The translations under genes and the position numbers were made by a program. The notes beneath the pieces are model-generated. The model was not told where the DNA came from. It did not search any database and saw only the letters and a list, made by a program, of their open reading frames with translations. Source: CAYWBI01 sp964456445 (GTDB lineage Bacteria; Calditrichota; Calditrichia; Calditrichales; J004). From it: a stretch of 64,000 bases of DNA. Below are positions 21,501 through 29,540 of this stretch, one piece after another. The stretch is from positions 65,017 through 129,016 of the forward strand of contig CAYWBI010000001.1 in the NCBI GenBank assembly GCA_964456445.1, read 5' to 3'. Positions within the stretch are counted from its first letter, which is position 1, and every line of letters starts with the position of its first letter.

Positions 21501-24412
21501 TTGACCTGGAGAACGACACGTTAACCAGGGTTATACTCTTCGACCGCCCGGACGACAGCCAGGTGTTCCTTTATATTGGGCACCATATTACATCGGACAT
21601 GTGGTCATTGGCGATATTTATGGATGAGCTGAATAAAATTTATTTAGCTGATGGCGTTGATAATCTTGACCCGATTCCCATGACTTTCGCCGAGTATGCC
21701 CGCGCAGCCAATCAAATGTTGGCAGGCAGGCAGGGCCGGCGTCATCTTGAATACTGGAAAAATGTGCTCAGCGGTGAACTGCCCATCCTGAATTTACAGA
21801 CGGATAAACCCCGTCCGGCAATTCAAACCTACAATGGGCTCACCATTACCGATAATATAGATCCCAAAACAACAGCACGGTTGACAGAAATTGCCAAGAA
21901 ACACGGTACCACCCTGTATGCCCTGCTCATTGCCATTTATAAGATGATGCTGTATCATTATACCGGGCAGGAGGATATAATCATTGGTACCCCCACCACT
22001 GGACGGACAAAACCGGAATATGCCCCTTTAATCGGATATTTTGTAAACCCCGTAGCCATTCGCAGCCAGGTAAATGGTATGGAACGCTTTGATCAATTTC
22101 TTGAAAAAATGCGGGATATTGTGCTCGACGCCCTTGAACATCAGGATTATCCATTTAATCTTCTTGTGGAGAAACTGCATCCCAAACGCGACCCAAGCCG
22201 CACACCTGTGTTTCAAAATATGTTCGTTTATCAAAAAGCCTATTTGCTTCACGAATCGGGCATGTCCGGTCTTGCCGTTGCCGAAGATGGTGGTAAAATG
22301 ACACTTGGAGAAGTTGAACTGGAGTCCATTGCCATTGAAGACCGTATCGTACCTTTTGACGTAACCATGCTCATGGCGGAAGTGGGCGATGGTTTGGGGA
22401 TTTCCCTGCAATACAACACCAATCTTTTTGAAGATGCAACGGCCAAAAAGATGATCCGCAGTTTTAAAAATCTTATAATCGCAGTATCCGGCGATCCGCT
22501 ACGTAAAATTGCCGATTATTCCCTCCTGGAGAAAGACGAACGTAAAAACTTATTGCATAATTGGAACGCCACCGATAGGATATATCATTCAATCGTTCCC
22601 GTTCATCGTCTCTTCGAACAGCAAGTGATAAAAGCGGAAGATAAAACAGCGCTTATATTGAACGACACTTCACTTAGCTATGGGCAGCTCAACGAACAGG
22701 CTAATTGTGTGGCCAATACACTTATTAATGCCGGTATTGGAGCAGATGATATAGTTGGCATTATGGCCGACCGCTCCTTTGAAATGATCGTAGCAATATT
22801 CGGGATTTTAAAGACCGGGGCCGCTTACCTGCCACTGGACTCGGGCTATCCTTCCGCGCGTCTGGATTTTATGCTCACCGACGCCGGGGTTAAAACCTTG
22901 CTTACACAAAAGGGGCTGGAGGGAAAACTCTCGCAAAACAACATTCCGGTTCATTATATCGATGAAATGATTTCAGAAGGCAACTCCAAACAACCGGCAG
23001 TGAAAATTGACAAATCCAATCTCGCTTATATTATTTATACATCCGGTTCGACCGGGCGCCCTAAAGGCGTTATGATAAGTCATGGTAATTTATTTAATCT
23101 GATACACGCACAAATAAAGTTGTTTGGCATTAAGCCCGAAACACGGTTGCTGCAATTTGCTTCGGTTAGTTTCGACGCTGCAGCTTCCGAAATATTTACC
23201 ACGCTATCCAGCGCCGCCACACTTTGTCTTGTTGATAAAGAAACCCTTCTTGACGGTTCAAAATTGGTTGACTATATCCGTACCCAGGATATAAGCACCA
23301 GTACCATCCCACCTTCGGTATTACGGGTGATCATGCCTGAAAACCTAAATAAGCTAACCACCGTTATTTCCGCCGGGGAGGCCGTAAGGCCGGAAATTGT
23401 AAATATCTGGCAGGAATCTAACCCGAAACGAAAGATGATCAATGCCTACGGACCGACGGAAGCCACCATTTGCGCCAGTGCCTATACGATGACGGGCATA
23501 CCTGAAGGTGATCAAATACCTATTGGAAAAGCCATTGACAACGTTCGTATTTATGTCCTGGATAAATACATGAACCCGGTAGCCATCGGAGTTCCCGGTG
23601 AATTGCATATTGGCGGTCAGGGCGTGGCCCGGGGTTATCTTAACCGTCCCGGTTTAACGGCCGAAAAATTTGTGCCCGATCCTTTCTCCGGTCATGCCGG
23701 TGAACGTTTGTACCGCAGCGGTGATCTGGTTGTGTACCGCAAGGATGGAAATCTTGTCTTTTTAGACCGTATTGATTCCCAGGTTAAAATCCGTGGATTC
23801 CGAATTGAGTTGGGTGAGATTGAAAATAAAATCAAGGAAAACACGCAGATCCGCGATTGTCATGTAGCCGCATTTGGAAAAACAGATAAAAAGCTTGCCG
23901 CTTATATTATTGGCGAGGACGGCCTGGATATGGATGGGTTAAAATTCAATTTACATAAATCCCTGCCGGATTATATGGTACCCTCTGTAATTATTGTACT
24001 GGATGAGTTGCCCTTGACGGCAAACGGCAAAATTGATACAGCTGCCTTGCCTTCGCCGGAAGGAACACGCGCTAAATTCGTTAAGGCCCAATCTGAAATC
24101 GAAATTAAACTTACTGAAATCTGGGAAGAAATTCTCGGTGCCGATCCGATCGGCATTAATGATAACTTTTTTGATTTGGGCGGACATTCACTGAACATTG
24201 TACAAGCCCAGGGTAAAATAAAGGATATACTCGGTGTAGAACTAAACGTGGTGGACATGTTCCGTTATCCAACCATCAGTTCTTTTGCCCTTTTTATTGA
24301 AAATGGGGACAACGGTGAAGAACGCTCGCGTAAATCCGAAGAGCGCGCCACAAAGGCCCGTGAAGCTACACGCGTGACACAACAGCGACTAAAAAGCCGC
24401 CGCCGCCGATAG
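12506..24412 (+). CDS. FAAL-ACP-KS-AT-DH-ER-KR-ACP-C-A-PCP hybrid synthetase (initiation)
   Basis: A 3968-residue starter protein. Residues 1-600 are a fatty acyl-AMP ligase (YTSGSTGTPKG at 212, LPIYHDMGLIGG, GRVKDLIIIRGRNYYPQD), which loads a free fatty acid onto ACP1 (S692). KS 748-1171 has C919, H1054 and H1094. AT about 1285-1600 has S1375 in GHSVGE and YAFHS at 1475. DH has H1687 and D1855. A structural KR half, then ER about 2190-2517 (HAGAGGVGQAA), KR with S2665/Y2678 and ACP2 S2840 follow, so one C2 unit should be fully reduced. C has HHITSD at 3026. A has pocket residues D-A-S-T-I-A-A-I-C, aromatic (Tyr/Phe-like). PCP is S3895. The tail is very basic, ending RLKSRRRR. The ribosome site AAGGA is good. 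Confidence 0.95.
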   Translation: MSPKNYQDPRFRPTTLVELLRWRAETRPNTRAFTFLVDGRKKEVQLTYAELDKKVRAFATLLQKKGLKGERALLLFPPGIDYIIAFFGCLYAGVIAVPAYPPDPNRLNRTLPRLQAIVHDAQASMALTNDSIMYMIKILRLGNKFTDTMERMPLLRKFRTTMNYFTAQKTGLANARELGELQWISSDDVLDSLADSWHEPDINESTIAFLQYTSGSTGTPKGVMLTHGNLLANSADIYTAFGYREGTEGVIWLPIYHDMGLIGGVMQPIYGGMSTTLLSPIHFLQKPMRWLETISRIKSVNVVSGGPNFAYDLCVKKVTQKHLETLDLSNWSVAFSGAEPVRYETVERFYNTFKDNGFKKEAFLSCYGLAEASLYVTGVDYKEIPPSMHFDKLELGKSKLISVSGSHPNAQHMISCGHPPLDQRVEIVNPQTFKIAEPDETGEIWVQGPNISQGYWNRKQATEETFGARISGSNDGPFLRTGDLGAMVDGELYITGRVKDLIIIRGRNYYPQDLEFVVENVHQAIRPGCSAAFSIEEDEQEKLVIVAEVRQQKNLPLEEITAMIRAAVSETNDIRVQTIVLIKARTISKTSSGKIQRHAVKNEFFEDKLKIIHRWDGSKSISEAAIIDEMDARQQPMEEKASPSTEISPVTKKGDLTLEIEAWLVMHLAETLEVDSDEIDVNKQFVTYGMDSAQAIGLVGDLEDYVQRPLSPTIIWDYPNISALAEYIGSDGGEAPVLLRKKQSTHEDEPIAIIGYSLRMPKAKTADEFWDNLRNGVDCISEVPETRWDIDKFYSAEPGTPAKMITRYGGFLDDVDQFDPQFFGISPREAPHMDPQQRLLLEVSYEAFENAGYNLQTLSGTETGVYIGISGADYLRLQVGDFERLNAYSGTGNAFCIAANRISYAYNLKGPSFSMDTACSSSLVAIHNAVTSLRKGECEMACAGGVNLVLAPDVTITFSQARMMSPDGRCRTFDAGANGYVRGDGVGVIILKRLEDALKDGDPVRAIIRGSAVNQDGKSNGITAPNGIAQQQCIREALSDAHVKASDVSYVETHGTGTPLGDPIETEAMKAAMMEGRSDEDDLFIGSVKTNIGHLESAAGISGILKTVLALEHETIPKHLHFTKLNPHIHLENTPIKIASETMHWSRNGKPRIAGVSAYGFGGTNAHVILQESMDSLDNQVERDYSNINGPYALALSAHTEKAVADMARSYAKALSAKKYQVKENFIDFIYSANVHRGQFDHSSVVIATDRDDLLKKLNNFETTETVPGIIKGSSQINAQNKTLFVYSGQGPQWFAMGRQLLEKEPVFKRAIQQINDLLSEYAGWSLIEELSRDEENTRVGETEIAQPAIFAIQVALTRLWASWGVKPAAVVGHSVGEVAAAYVSGTLSLKDAVKVIYHRGRLMQRATGFGKMASVDLSIEKAREAIKGYEGKLGVGAHNSPQNTVLSGDANALREVLDKLDKQGIYTKMLRVNYAFHSPNMDAYKQELIDSLQGIQIHSAVIPIYSTLSGKRSVETEYDPIYWSNNIREKVSFSEAMDSVLKDGYSIFVEIAPHPVLGGSIRQCAGQVKKEATIVASLKRNADEHETIYAALSALYCNGIPINWKALFPANAHFTPLPNYPWQHERYWFELKGNDPNNAPIFKNPASAFSGGHPLLGKERKEPLAPAKTVFSTTIDLDRLNYLKDHVVQDSVVFPAAAYIEMAMSSIHASDDEMVKIADINFFKALFLNSDKDMPIELIRTAYTSVASSLQIFSLETDQGQGQRWVMNAMGSAVKEKTQTPVLDMEALRKSCSTQIETGEFYNQLHEKGLQYGPNFQGVHEIYQGDHQAFSRLEIDKNLLKQSSEYRIHPALLDAALQTLSATFSTKELDSDNATFLPVGIGNIWSYKKATSSAMCHVRLTSEIGPAARYITGDLALFDDEGALLARIEGLKLQKLGYQEEEDLSDWYYTVEWPQQALEDVEEHPQLEAADYWLVFADKHSSGAKIGEGFNMAGGTVFYARPADNFTRIDEYIYGINPENKADFKALFDQIGQVNNGNLKGVIYLWALEAVENNQLEANNIYNATQKILTPALYLMQALVENVFKHRPKVAFITRYGRTCLKSDPELSAIQSALWGLARVYSTENPAWHILKIDFDSFDSAPSLLIQELTANHGEEQICYRDEVRHVARIERAREDYTLKDSEAEVSDGGLQIPDGPFNLQITSPGVLSALSYQAAQRIEPGKGQIEIDVNATGLNFRDVLMALGLYPGAPIPLGSECSGTVSKVGEGVTDFKPGDAVLAIAPNTFGKYAVTLSDLAAHKPENITFEEAATLPITYLTAYYAMVYLGRLQPGERILIHAGAGGVGQAAIRIAQMIGADIYTTAGSEHKHQFLRDMGVKHIMSSRNLDFADQIMQETQGEGVDMVLNSLAGEFIPRSITLLKPYGRFLEIGKTDIFQNSQIDMYPFRNNLSFHAIDLDMVSRDRPQIIHELFRQLMQLFSEGKLQALPKTTFEASDTVKAFRYMAQRKNIGKIVVKIKPDGTESDTGSRLFNEEGVYLITGGLGSIGIRLASWMAAKGAGHLVLLGRSAPNDFALKIIDDLKKKNIKVDIHATDVADYDALKRVIKQYPKLKGVVHAAGVLKDMPTIKLESDSLMQPLAPKAIGVYNLHKLTEKLDIDLFLTFSSVAATIGNPGQGNYAAANIFMDALMAIRYKRGLPATNINWGFWDTDGMAKSSQAISIPGVGFIDIQKGFFILERILLNKSPHMLITSVKWPDYLEPYPENKIPPIYWSFADQKRKATGNATSAGGAITAEALLALPPDEQMEKMNRYLQVKIAKVLGVRVAKLDVDKPLNSMGLDSLMAIELKNSVETGLGTNLAISVLLKGPSILDLSQEMISQILDDVDSVEEDNVEIDESEFPVTHGQRAMWFQHLLSPSSIYNQVYAVKLKKPINVDLLRRSLYALSMRHQALRTNFMAVESKPQQIVHDEPRQLLHEIDTRDLSDAQFKTILNREIKRPFDLENDTLTRVILFDRPDDSQVFLYIGHHITSDMWSLAIFMDELNKIYLADGVDNLDPIPMTFAEYARAANQMLAGRQGRRHLEYWKNVLSGELPILNLQTDKPRPAIQTYNGLTITDNIDPKTTARLTEIAKKHGTTLYALLIAIYKMMLYHYTGQEDIIIGTPTTGRTKPEYAPLIGYFVNPVAIRSQVNGMERFDQFLEKMRDIVLDALEHQDYPFNLLVEKLHPKRDPSRTPVFQNMFVYQKAYLLHESGMSGLAVAEDGGKMTLGEVELESIAIEDRIVPFDVTMLMAEVGDGLGISLQYNTNLFEDATAKKMIRSFKNLIIAVSGDPLRKIADYSLLEKDERKNLLHNWNATDRIYHSIVPVHRLFEQQVIKAEDKTALILNDTSLSYGQLNEQANCVANTLINAGIGADDIVGIMADRSFEMIVAIFGILKTGAAYLPLDSGYPSARLDFMLTDAGVKTLLTQKGLEGKLSQNNIPVHYIDEMISEGNSKQPAVKIDKSNLAYIIYTSGSTGRPKGVMISHGNLFNLIHAQIKLFGIKPETRLLQFASVSFDAAASEIFTTLSSAATLCLVDKETLLDGSKLVDYIRTQDISTSTIPPSVLRVIMPENLNKLTTVISAGEAVRPEIVNIWQESNPKRKMINAYGPTEATICASAYTMTGIPEGDQIPIGKAIDNVRIYVLDKYMNPVAIGVPGELHIGGQGVARGYLNRPGLTAEKFVPDPFSGHAGERLYRSGDLVVYRKDGNLVFLDRIDSQVKIRGFRIELGEIENKIKENTQIRDCHVAAFGKTDKKLAAYIIGEDGLDMDGLKFNLHKSLPDYMVPSVIIVLDELPLTANGKIDTAALPSPEGTRAKFVKAQSEIEIKLTEIWEEILGADPIGINDNFFDLGGHSLNIVQAQGKIKDILGVELNVVDMFRYPTISSFALFIENGDNGEERSRKSEERATKAREATRVTQQRLKSRRRR

Positions 24413-24516
24413 AAATGGCCAGAACCATGCGAAGGATTTTACAAAGATGAAAAGAGATATGTAATAACGCTGAAGAGCGGTACATTATAACTACAGAGAG
24501 TGTAAATTGAATTCTT

Positions 24517-24541
24517 AAGGGCTTGGCTACCGGGCCCTTTT
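24517..24541 (+). promoter_or_regulatory. Small intercistronic hairpin between first two synthetase genes
   Basis: AAGGGC (24517-24522) can pair with GCCCTT (24534-24539), with GG/CC inside the loop, followed by only four T. It lies in the 162-base spacer before the second synthetase gene. It could be a weak terminator or attenuator, or a chance or processing hairpin; the short T run argues against strong termination. Confidence 0.3.
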
Positions 24542-24574
24542 ACGCGTTTTATTAACAGGATTAATTTTAGAAAA

Positions 24575-27500
24575 ATGTCTGAAATCAACGAAGAACTGGA
24601 TATTGCGGTAATCGGTATGGCCGGACGTTTTCCCGGTGCTGATGATATAAATGAATTTTGGGAAAAATTAAAAGCAGGTGTGGAACTGATCAGGCACTTC
24701 AGCGGTGAAGAACTTATCGAAGCAGGTGTTGACCCAAAATTAGTGCAAAATCCAAGATATGTAAAAGCCCGTGGTATCATAAACGATGCGGATGGTTTTG
24801 ATGCTTATTTTTTCGATTACTCGCCTCATGAGGCGGAGATCATTGATCCGCAACATCGTCTGTTTCTTGAAAAATGCTGGGAGGCCATGGAACATGCCGG
24901 TTACAATGCGGAAGACTATGATGGGCTGATCGGGCTTTTTGGCGGTGTCAGTATGAACACGAATTTGTATGGCTACCTTGCCGATCGTGGCAAACCGCTG
25001 GATGCGGCGGAAGGCTATCAGTTGGCCATTGGCAATGACAAAGATTTTTTAACTACCCGGGTTTCCTATAAAATGAACCTGCGCGGGCCCAGTCTGGATG
25101 TCCAGACCGCCTGTTCCACCTCGATGGTGGCCATCACCGTTGCCTGTCAGAACCTGTTAAATTATAGTTGCGACATGGCCCTGGCCGGTGGCGTATCGAT
25201 TTCGATGCCACAAGAACAGGGTTATTTGTATCAGGAAGGAATGATCCTCTCGCCTGACGGACATTGCCGTGCCTTCGATGCTAAGGCCCGCGGAACGGTA
25301 AGCGGCAACGGCGCCGGTGTCGTGCTGTTAAAACGCATCTCCGATGCTCTGACAGCTGGGGATACCATTCATGCGATTATAAAGGGCACTTCTTTTAACA
25401 ACGATGGCGCCCGGCGTGTGGGATATACCGCACCGGGTGTTGACGGCCAGGCAGATGTCATTGACGCCGCACAGTTCATGGCCGAAATCGATCCACGAAC
25501 CATTTCTTATGTGGAAACCCACGGTACGGGTACGGAAATGGGAGACCCCATCGAGGTAAGCGCCCTTAAGCAGGTATTTTCCCAGGCTACCCAGGACAAA
25601 CAATTTTGCGCGCTTGGATCTGTAAAAAGCAATATCGGGCATCTTGACGCCGCTTCCGGCGTGGCCGGTTTTATAAAAACTGTCCTGGCATTGGAAAACA
25701 AACAAATCCCGCCCAGTCTGCATTATGAGAAACCCAATCCACAAATTGATTTTGAGAATTCACCTTTTTATGTGAACGATAAACTACGAAACTGGAGTTC
25801 TGACGGTCCCCGCCGGGCCGGGGTAAGCTCTTTTGGCATTGGCGGTACAAACGTCCATGTGGTTTTGCAGGAGGCGCCAAAGTTAGAAAAAACAAATCAT
25901 ATTCCTTGCCCGAATTTGTTTGTGCTTTCCGCTAAAACGCCGAGCGCTTTGGATACAGCCAGCCATAATTTAGCCGATCATTTTAAAAATCATGACGGTA
26001 TAGATCCCGCGGATGCTGCCTTTACGCTTTTTAACGGCCGTAAGCATTTTAGTCAGCGTCGTTTTGTTGTGGCTTCTTCCATCAGCGATGCGCAAACAGT
26101 GTTGGAAGGTAAGGAACCCAAACGACTGTTGGGTATGGGACATAAAAAAAATCCATCGCAGCCCAATGTAGTTTTTCTTTTTTCCGGTCAGGGGGCGCAA
26201 TATGTGAACATGGGCAAGGGGCTTTATGAAAACGAAACGGTTTTTAAAAAGGTGATCGACAATTGTTCGAAAATTCTGGAACCCCATTTGGGACAAAAAC
26301 TAACCGACATTTTATATCCGTCTCCTGGCGCGGAAGAGACGGCTACGCGCATACTAACAGAAACACGCTTTACCCAGCCCGCCCTGTTTGTAATTGAGCT
26401 GGCCATTGCCAGGCTTTGGGAACATTACGGTATCAAAGCCACTGCTATGGCGGGTCATTCCATCGGCGAATATGTGGCCGCACATCTTGCGGGCGTTTTT
26501 AGCTTAGACAGCGTCTTAAAAGTAGTCGCGGAACGTGGTCGAATGATGCAATCCATGCCCGGGGGCCGTATGCTCAGCATCGATATTGACGCCCATGAAA
26601 TCGATTCCTGGTTAATACCGGGGATATCCCTTGCAACTGTAAATACAAAGGGCGCCTGTGTGCTCTCCGGCCCGGAAGATAAAATTACCGAACTGGAACA
26701 CAAGGTTATGGAAAAAGGCATCGGCTGTCGTCGATTGCACACTTCCCATGCTTTCCATTCTGAAATGATGGGGCCCATACTTGAGGCTTTTAAGCACGTG
26801 GTGGAAAGTGAAACGCTTTCCAAGCCCACACATGATTATTTATCCAATGTGAGCGGTGACTGGATCAGCGAAGAAGAAGCCACAAGCCCGAATTATTATG
26901 CACGTCATCTGCGTGGTACGGTGCGGTTTGCAGATAACCTGGATCACCTTTTGGAAGATCCACAAGTCATATTGCTGGAAGTCGGCCCCGGTAAAACGCT
27001 GGCTTCCCTGGCTAAAAGGCATAGCCGCTATGGCCTCACACACACAGCCCTGGCCTCTTTGCGCCATCCGCAAGACCCCATCGAGGACCGCATACAGTTC
27101 CTTACAACTGCCGGTCGTTTATGGCTGGCCGGAGCGAAGTTAAAGGCATCAGCCCTGTTCCCTGACGAAAAATATCATCGTTTGCCTTTACCAACCTATC
27201 CTTTTGAACGCAAGCGTTACTGGCTGCATAAAACATCTGGCGGGAACACAAAACCAGCCCCGGCCGACGACAAACAAAATATGGTTACCGATTGGTTTTA
27301 TACACCTGTCTGGAAAAAAACTTTTGCCTCTCTGCCGAAGCGTCAGGAAGCAGATAAAACACTTTTTGTTTTTTACACTGGAACCCACGAACCTGCATTT
27401 ACCAAAAAATTGCCATCTGCCAATTATGTTGGCACCGGAAAGGAATTCCGGCAGGAGAACGATAATCACATATTGATAAACCCTCAAAACGAATCGGATT

Positions 27501-29074
27501 ATCGACGTCTTTTGAAGCCGTTAGCTGCCGCAGATATAATTTTCGTTGCCAGTAAAAACGAGAGCGTTACGGAATTGTTCAACCGCCTGACAACATTAGG
27601 AAAAGCGCTTATCCTTCATCCGCAACATGATAAAATGCATTTGACCGTTGTGAGCCACTCTCAATTTAAGTTGATCGGAACGGAACGTGCCCATTTGGAA
27701 CATGGCCTTCTGAATGGATTGCTAAAAACATTGATCATAGAATGCCCGGGTTTAATGGCGCGCCTTTTAGACTTACCGCAAACGCTGATTGAGGGAGAAA
27801 TCGGTCACCTGCAAAAAATGCTTTTATCGCCGGATTGGAAAGGGACATACGCCCTGCGTCATGGGCGTTTTTGGCAGGAAGATTATCAAAAAATTCAACC
27901 TGTTGTTACGGCTGCCTTAACTGAGAAGCGGACATCGGTACTTATAACCGGTGGTAGCGGGAACTTAGGTGCTTTATTCGTTGAACATCTCGCATCAAAA
28001 GGTACAATGGATTTTACACTTGTCTCGCGGTCTTCTTTTCCCAGGCAGGATCAGTGGAATGATCTCAGCGGGCCCTTGGCGGAAAAGGCGGCAATCTTTG
28101 CAACGGCCATGGCAAATGGCTCAACCATTACATTTGAACAGGCCGATGTATCTTCTGAACCGGAAATGCATAAGGTATTCGAGACCGTCAATAACCGCCT
28201 GGGTAAGATCGATATTGTCATCCATGCTGCGGGTTTAATAGGCGAAGCGGCCTTCCGGCCCATACCGGAAATAGATGCGGAGTCCGTAAATGCACAATTT
28301 AAAGCAAAGGTGGAAGGTTTTCTGGTTTTGCAGCGCCTGGCCCGAAAATTTAAACCAAAGCTTTGCCTTGCTCAGTCATCCCTGGCAGCTGTTCTTGGCG
28401 GTCTGGGATTTGGGGCTTATGCGGCGGCAAATGCCTTTTTGTCCAATGCCTGCACGGGACTGGAAGAAGACATTCCATGGCGTGTTATCGATTGGGATGG
28501 TTTAAATTTTAGTACGGATTCAAAACAAAGTAGCTCGCAAAAATACATTTTAAACCGCACGGAAGCGCTGAGCTGCATGGATTATATCTTTTCCGATAGC
28601 ATGCCGGAACGGATCATTATTTCCAGTGGGAACCTGAAAAATCGCCTGGATGCAGTTGAAAATAACCGACAGGCGGAAACGCCCAACCCAAAATCAAACG
28701 AAGAATTATATGACCGGCCCAATTTGCCGACGCCTTATGTGGCAGCGGAAAGCGATCTGCAAAAAGAAATATTAGAAGTATGGCAAAAATTGTTGGGCAT
28801 CGGTAAAATCGGTATCCATGACGACTTTTTTGATCTTGGCGGTAATTCCCTGATGGGCACACAGCTTATCTCACGCATGCGTGATCGTTTTAAGGTGGAC
28901 GTGCCCGTGAAGACCCTGTTTGAAAACCCGACCATCGCCGGTGTGGCCGAACAAATCGACCAGGCCCGCTCAAGCGCGGGAAAACAGGAAGATATGCTGG
29001 AGGACATGCTGAATAAAGTAGAAAACATGAGCGCAGAGGAGATTGCCCGGCTTTTAAATAAAACGAAAGAGTGA
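24575..29074 (+). CDS. KS-AT-KR-ACP polyketide synthase module
   Basis: A 1499-residue single PKS module. KS about 8-430 has C180 in VQTACSTSMVA, H316 and H356; the VQTACSTS form is typical of ketosynthases that accept aminoacyl or peptidyl groups from NRPS modules. AT about 530-835 has S629 in GHSIGE and HAFHS at 725-729, the malonyl-CoA signature. A structural KR half precedes the catalytic KR (TGGSGNLG at about 1123, S1269, Y1282). ACP has S1425 in LGGNSLMG. There is no DH or ER, so the added unit should keep a 3-hydroxyl. Placed after an aromatic NRPS module, it should make a statine-like 4-amino-3-hydroxy acid. The KR has no LDD-type motif. The C-terminus MSAEEIARLLNKTKE looks like a docking helix. 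Confidence 0.95.
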   Translation: MSEINEELDIAVIGMAGRFPGADDINEFWEKLKAGVELIRHFSGEELIEAGVDPKLVQNPRYVKARGIINDADGFDAYFFDYSPHEAEIIDPQHRLFLEKCWEAMEHAGYNAEDYDGLIGLFGGVSMNTNLYGYLADRGKPLDAAEGYQLAIGNDKDFLTTRVSYKMNLRGPSLDVQTACSTSMVAITVACQNLLNYSCDMALAGGVSISMPQEQGYLYQEGMILSPDGHCRAFDAKARGTVSGNGAGVVLLKRISDALTAGDTIHAIIKGTSFNNDGARRVGYTAPGVDGQADVIDAAQFMAEIDPRTISYVETHGTGTEMGDPIEVSALKQVFSQATQDKQFCALGSVKSNIGHLDAASGVAGFIKTVLALENKQIPPSLHYEKPNPQIDFENSPFYVNDKLRNWSSDGPRRAGVSSFGIGGTNVHVVLQEAPKLEKTNHIPCPNLFVLSAKTPSALDTASHNLADHFKNHDGIDPADAAFTLFNGRKHFSQRRFVVASSISDAQTVLEGKEPKRLLGMGHKKNPSQPNVVFLFSGQGAQYVNMGKGLYENETVFKKVIDNCSKILEPHLGQKLTDILYPSPGAEETATRILTETRFTQPALFVIELAIARLWEHYGIKATAMAGHSIGEYVAAHLAGVFSLDSVLKVVAERGRMMQSMPGGRMLSIDIDAHEIDSWLIPGISLATVNTKGACVLSGPEDKITELEHKVMEKGIGCRRLHTSHAFHSEMMGPILEAFKHVVESETLSKPTHDYLSNVSGDWISEEEATSPNYYARHLRGTVRFADNLDHLLEDPQVILLEVGPGKTLASLAKRHSRYGLTHTALASLRHPQDPIEDRIQFLTTAGRLWLAGAKLKASALFPDEKYHRLPLPTYPFERKRYWLHKTSGGNTKPAPADDKQNMVTDWFYTPVWKKTFASLPKRQEADKTLFVFYTGTHEPAFTKKLPSANYVGTGKEFRQENDNHILINPQNESDYRRLLKPLAAADIIFVASKNESVTELFNRLTTLGKALILHPQHDKMHLTVVSHSQFKLIGTERAHLEHGLLNGLLKTLIIECPGLMARLLDLPQTLIEGEIGHLQKMLLSPDWKGTYALRHGRFWQEDYQKIQPVVTAALTEKRTSVLITGGSGNLGALFVEHLASKGTMDFTLVSRSSFPRQDQWNDLSGPLAEKAAIFATAMANGSTITFEQADVSSEPEMHKVFETVNNRLGKIDIVIHAAGLIGEAAFRPIPEIDAESVNAQFKAKVEGFLVLQRLARKFKPKLCLAQSSLAAVLGGLGFGAYAAANAFLSNACTGLEEDIPWRVIDWDGLNFSTDSKQSSSQKYILNRTEALSCMDYIFSDSMPERIIISSGNLKNRLDAVENNRQAETPNPKSNEELYDRPNLPTPYVAAESDLQKEILEVWQKLLGIGKIGIHDDFFDLGGNSLMGTQLISRMRDRFKVDVPVKTLFENPTIAGVAEQIDQARSSAGKQEDMLEDMLNKVENMSAEEIARLLNKTKE

Positions 29075-29077
29075 TAC

Positions 29078-29103
29078 TAATTAACAATTAACAATTAATA
29101 ATT
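29078..29103 (+). repeat. Left arm of 26-bp inverted repeat around the S23 cassette
   Basis: An AT-only-plus-C segment built of TTAACAATTA units; it is the exact reverse complement of 29492-29517. Partial further copies of the same unit run on to about 29119. It begins 4 bases after the stop of the PKS module gene. Confidence 0.85.
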
Positions 29104-29146
29104 AACAATTAATAATTAAAAAAATCGGTGTATAGGAACCTTGGAA

Positions 29147-29500
29147 GTGAAAGAAAATATTATTCTAGATAAAAGTTTTAGCTTTGCGGTCCGGATTGTA
29201 AAACTATCGCAGTTTCTTACCACCGAAAAGAGAGAGTTTAGTATTTCTCAACAAATATTAAAGTCAGGTACTTCAATTGGTGCAAATATTGAAGAAGCAA
29301 TCGGTGGACAAAGTACAAAGGATTTCATATCTAAATTTTCTATCGCATATAAGGAAGCACGTGAAACGCATTACTGGTTAAGATTATTACATGAAACTGG
29401 TTTTATAGATTCAAAGCTGTTCAATTCTATTTTTGATGATTGTGTCGAAATAATAAAACTACTTACTTCGATTCTGAAAACAACAAAAAACAATTATTAA
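29147..29500 (+). CDS. Four-helix-bundle protein (S23 / 23S rRNA intervening-sequence family)
   Basis: A 117-residue protein with the family's pattern: opening KENIILDKSFSFAVRIVKL, then SGTSIGANIEEAIGGQ, then SIAYKEARETHYWLRLL and ETGFID. Members were first found in intervening sequences of 23S rRNA genes and also occur as small dispersed genes; the biochemical role is unclear. GTG at 29147 is preferred (AGGA 9 bases upstream); TTG at 29141 is possible. It sits between two assembly-line genes on the same strand but has no evident biosynthetic job. A perfect inverted repeat flanks it and its stop lies within the right arm, so it looks like a self-contained inserted cassette. Confidence 0.88.
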   Translation: MKENIILDKSFSFAVRIVKLSQFLTTEKREFSISQQILKSGTSIGANIEEAIGGQSTKDFISKFSIAYKEARETHYWLRLLHETGFIDSKLFNSIFDDCVEIIKLLTSILKTTKNNY

Positions 29501-29517
29501 TTGTTAATTGTTAATTA
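29492..29517 (+). repeat. Right arm of 26-bp inverted repeat around the S23 cassette
   Basis: Exact reverse complement of 29078-29103, extending imperfectly to about 29524. It overlaps the last codons and stop of the S23-family gene and ends about 20 bases before the start of the next synthetase gene. Confidence 0.85.
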
Positions 29518-29540
29518 TTAATTTATGCATCTGAGGTTCA

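Noticed and set aside
25328..25744. 138-codon - strand open frame within the PKS module
   Set aside because: Antisense to the KS domain with its Cys/His/His active site; no motifs or start signals.
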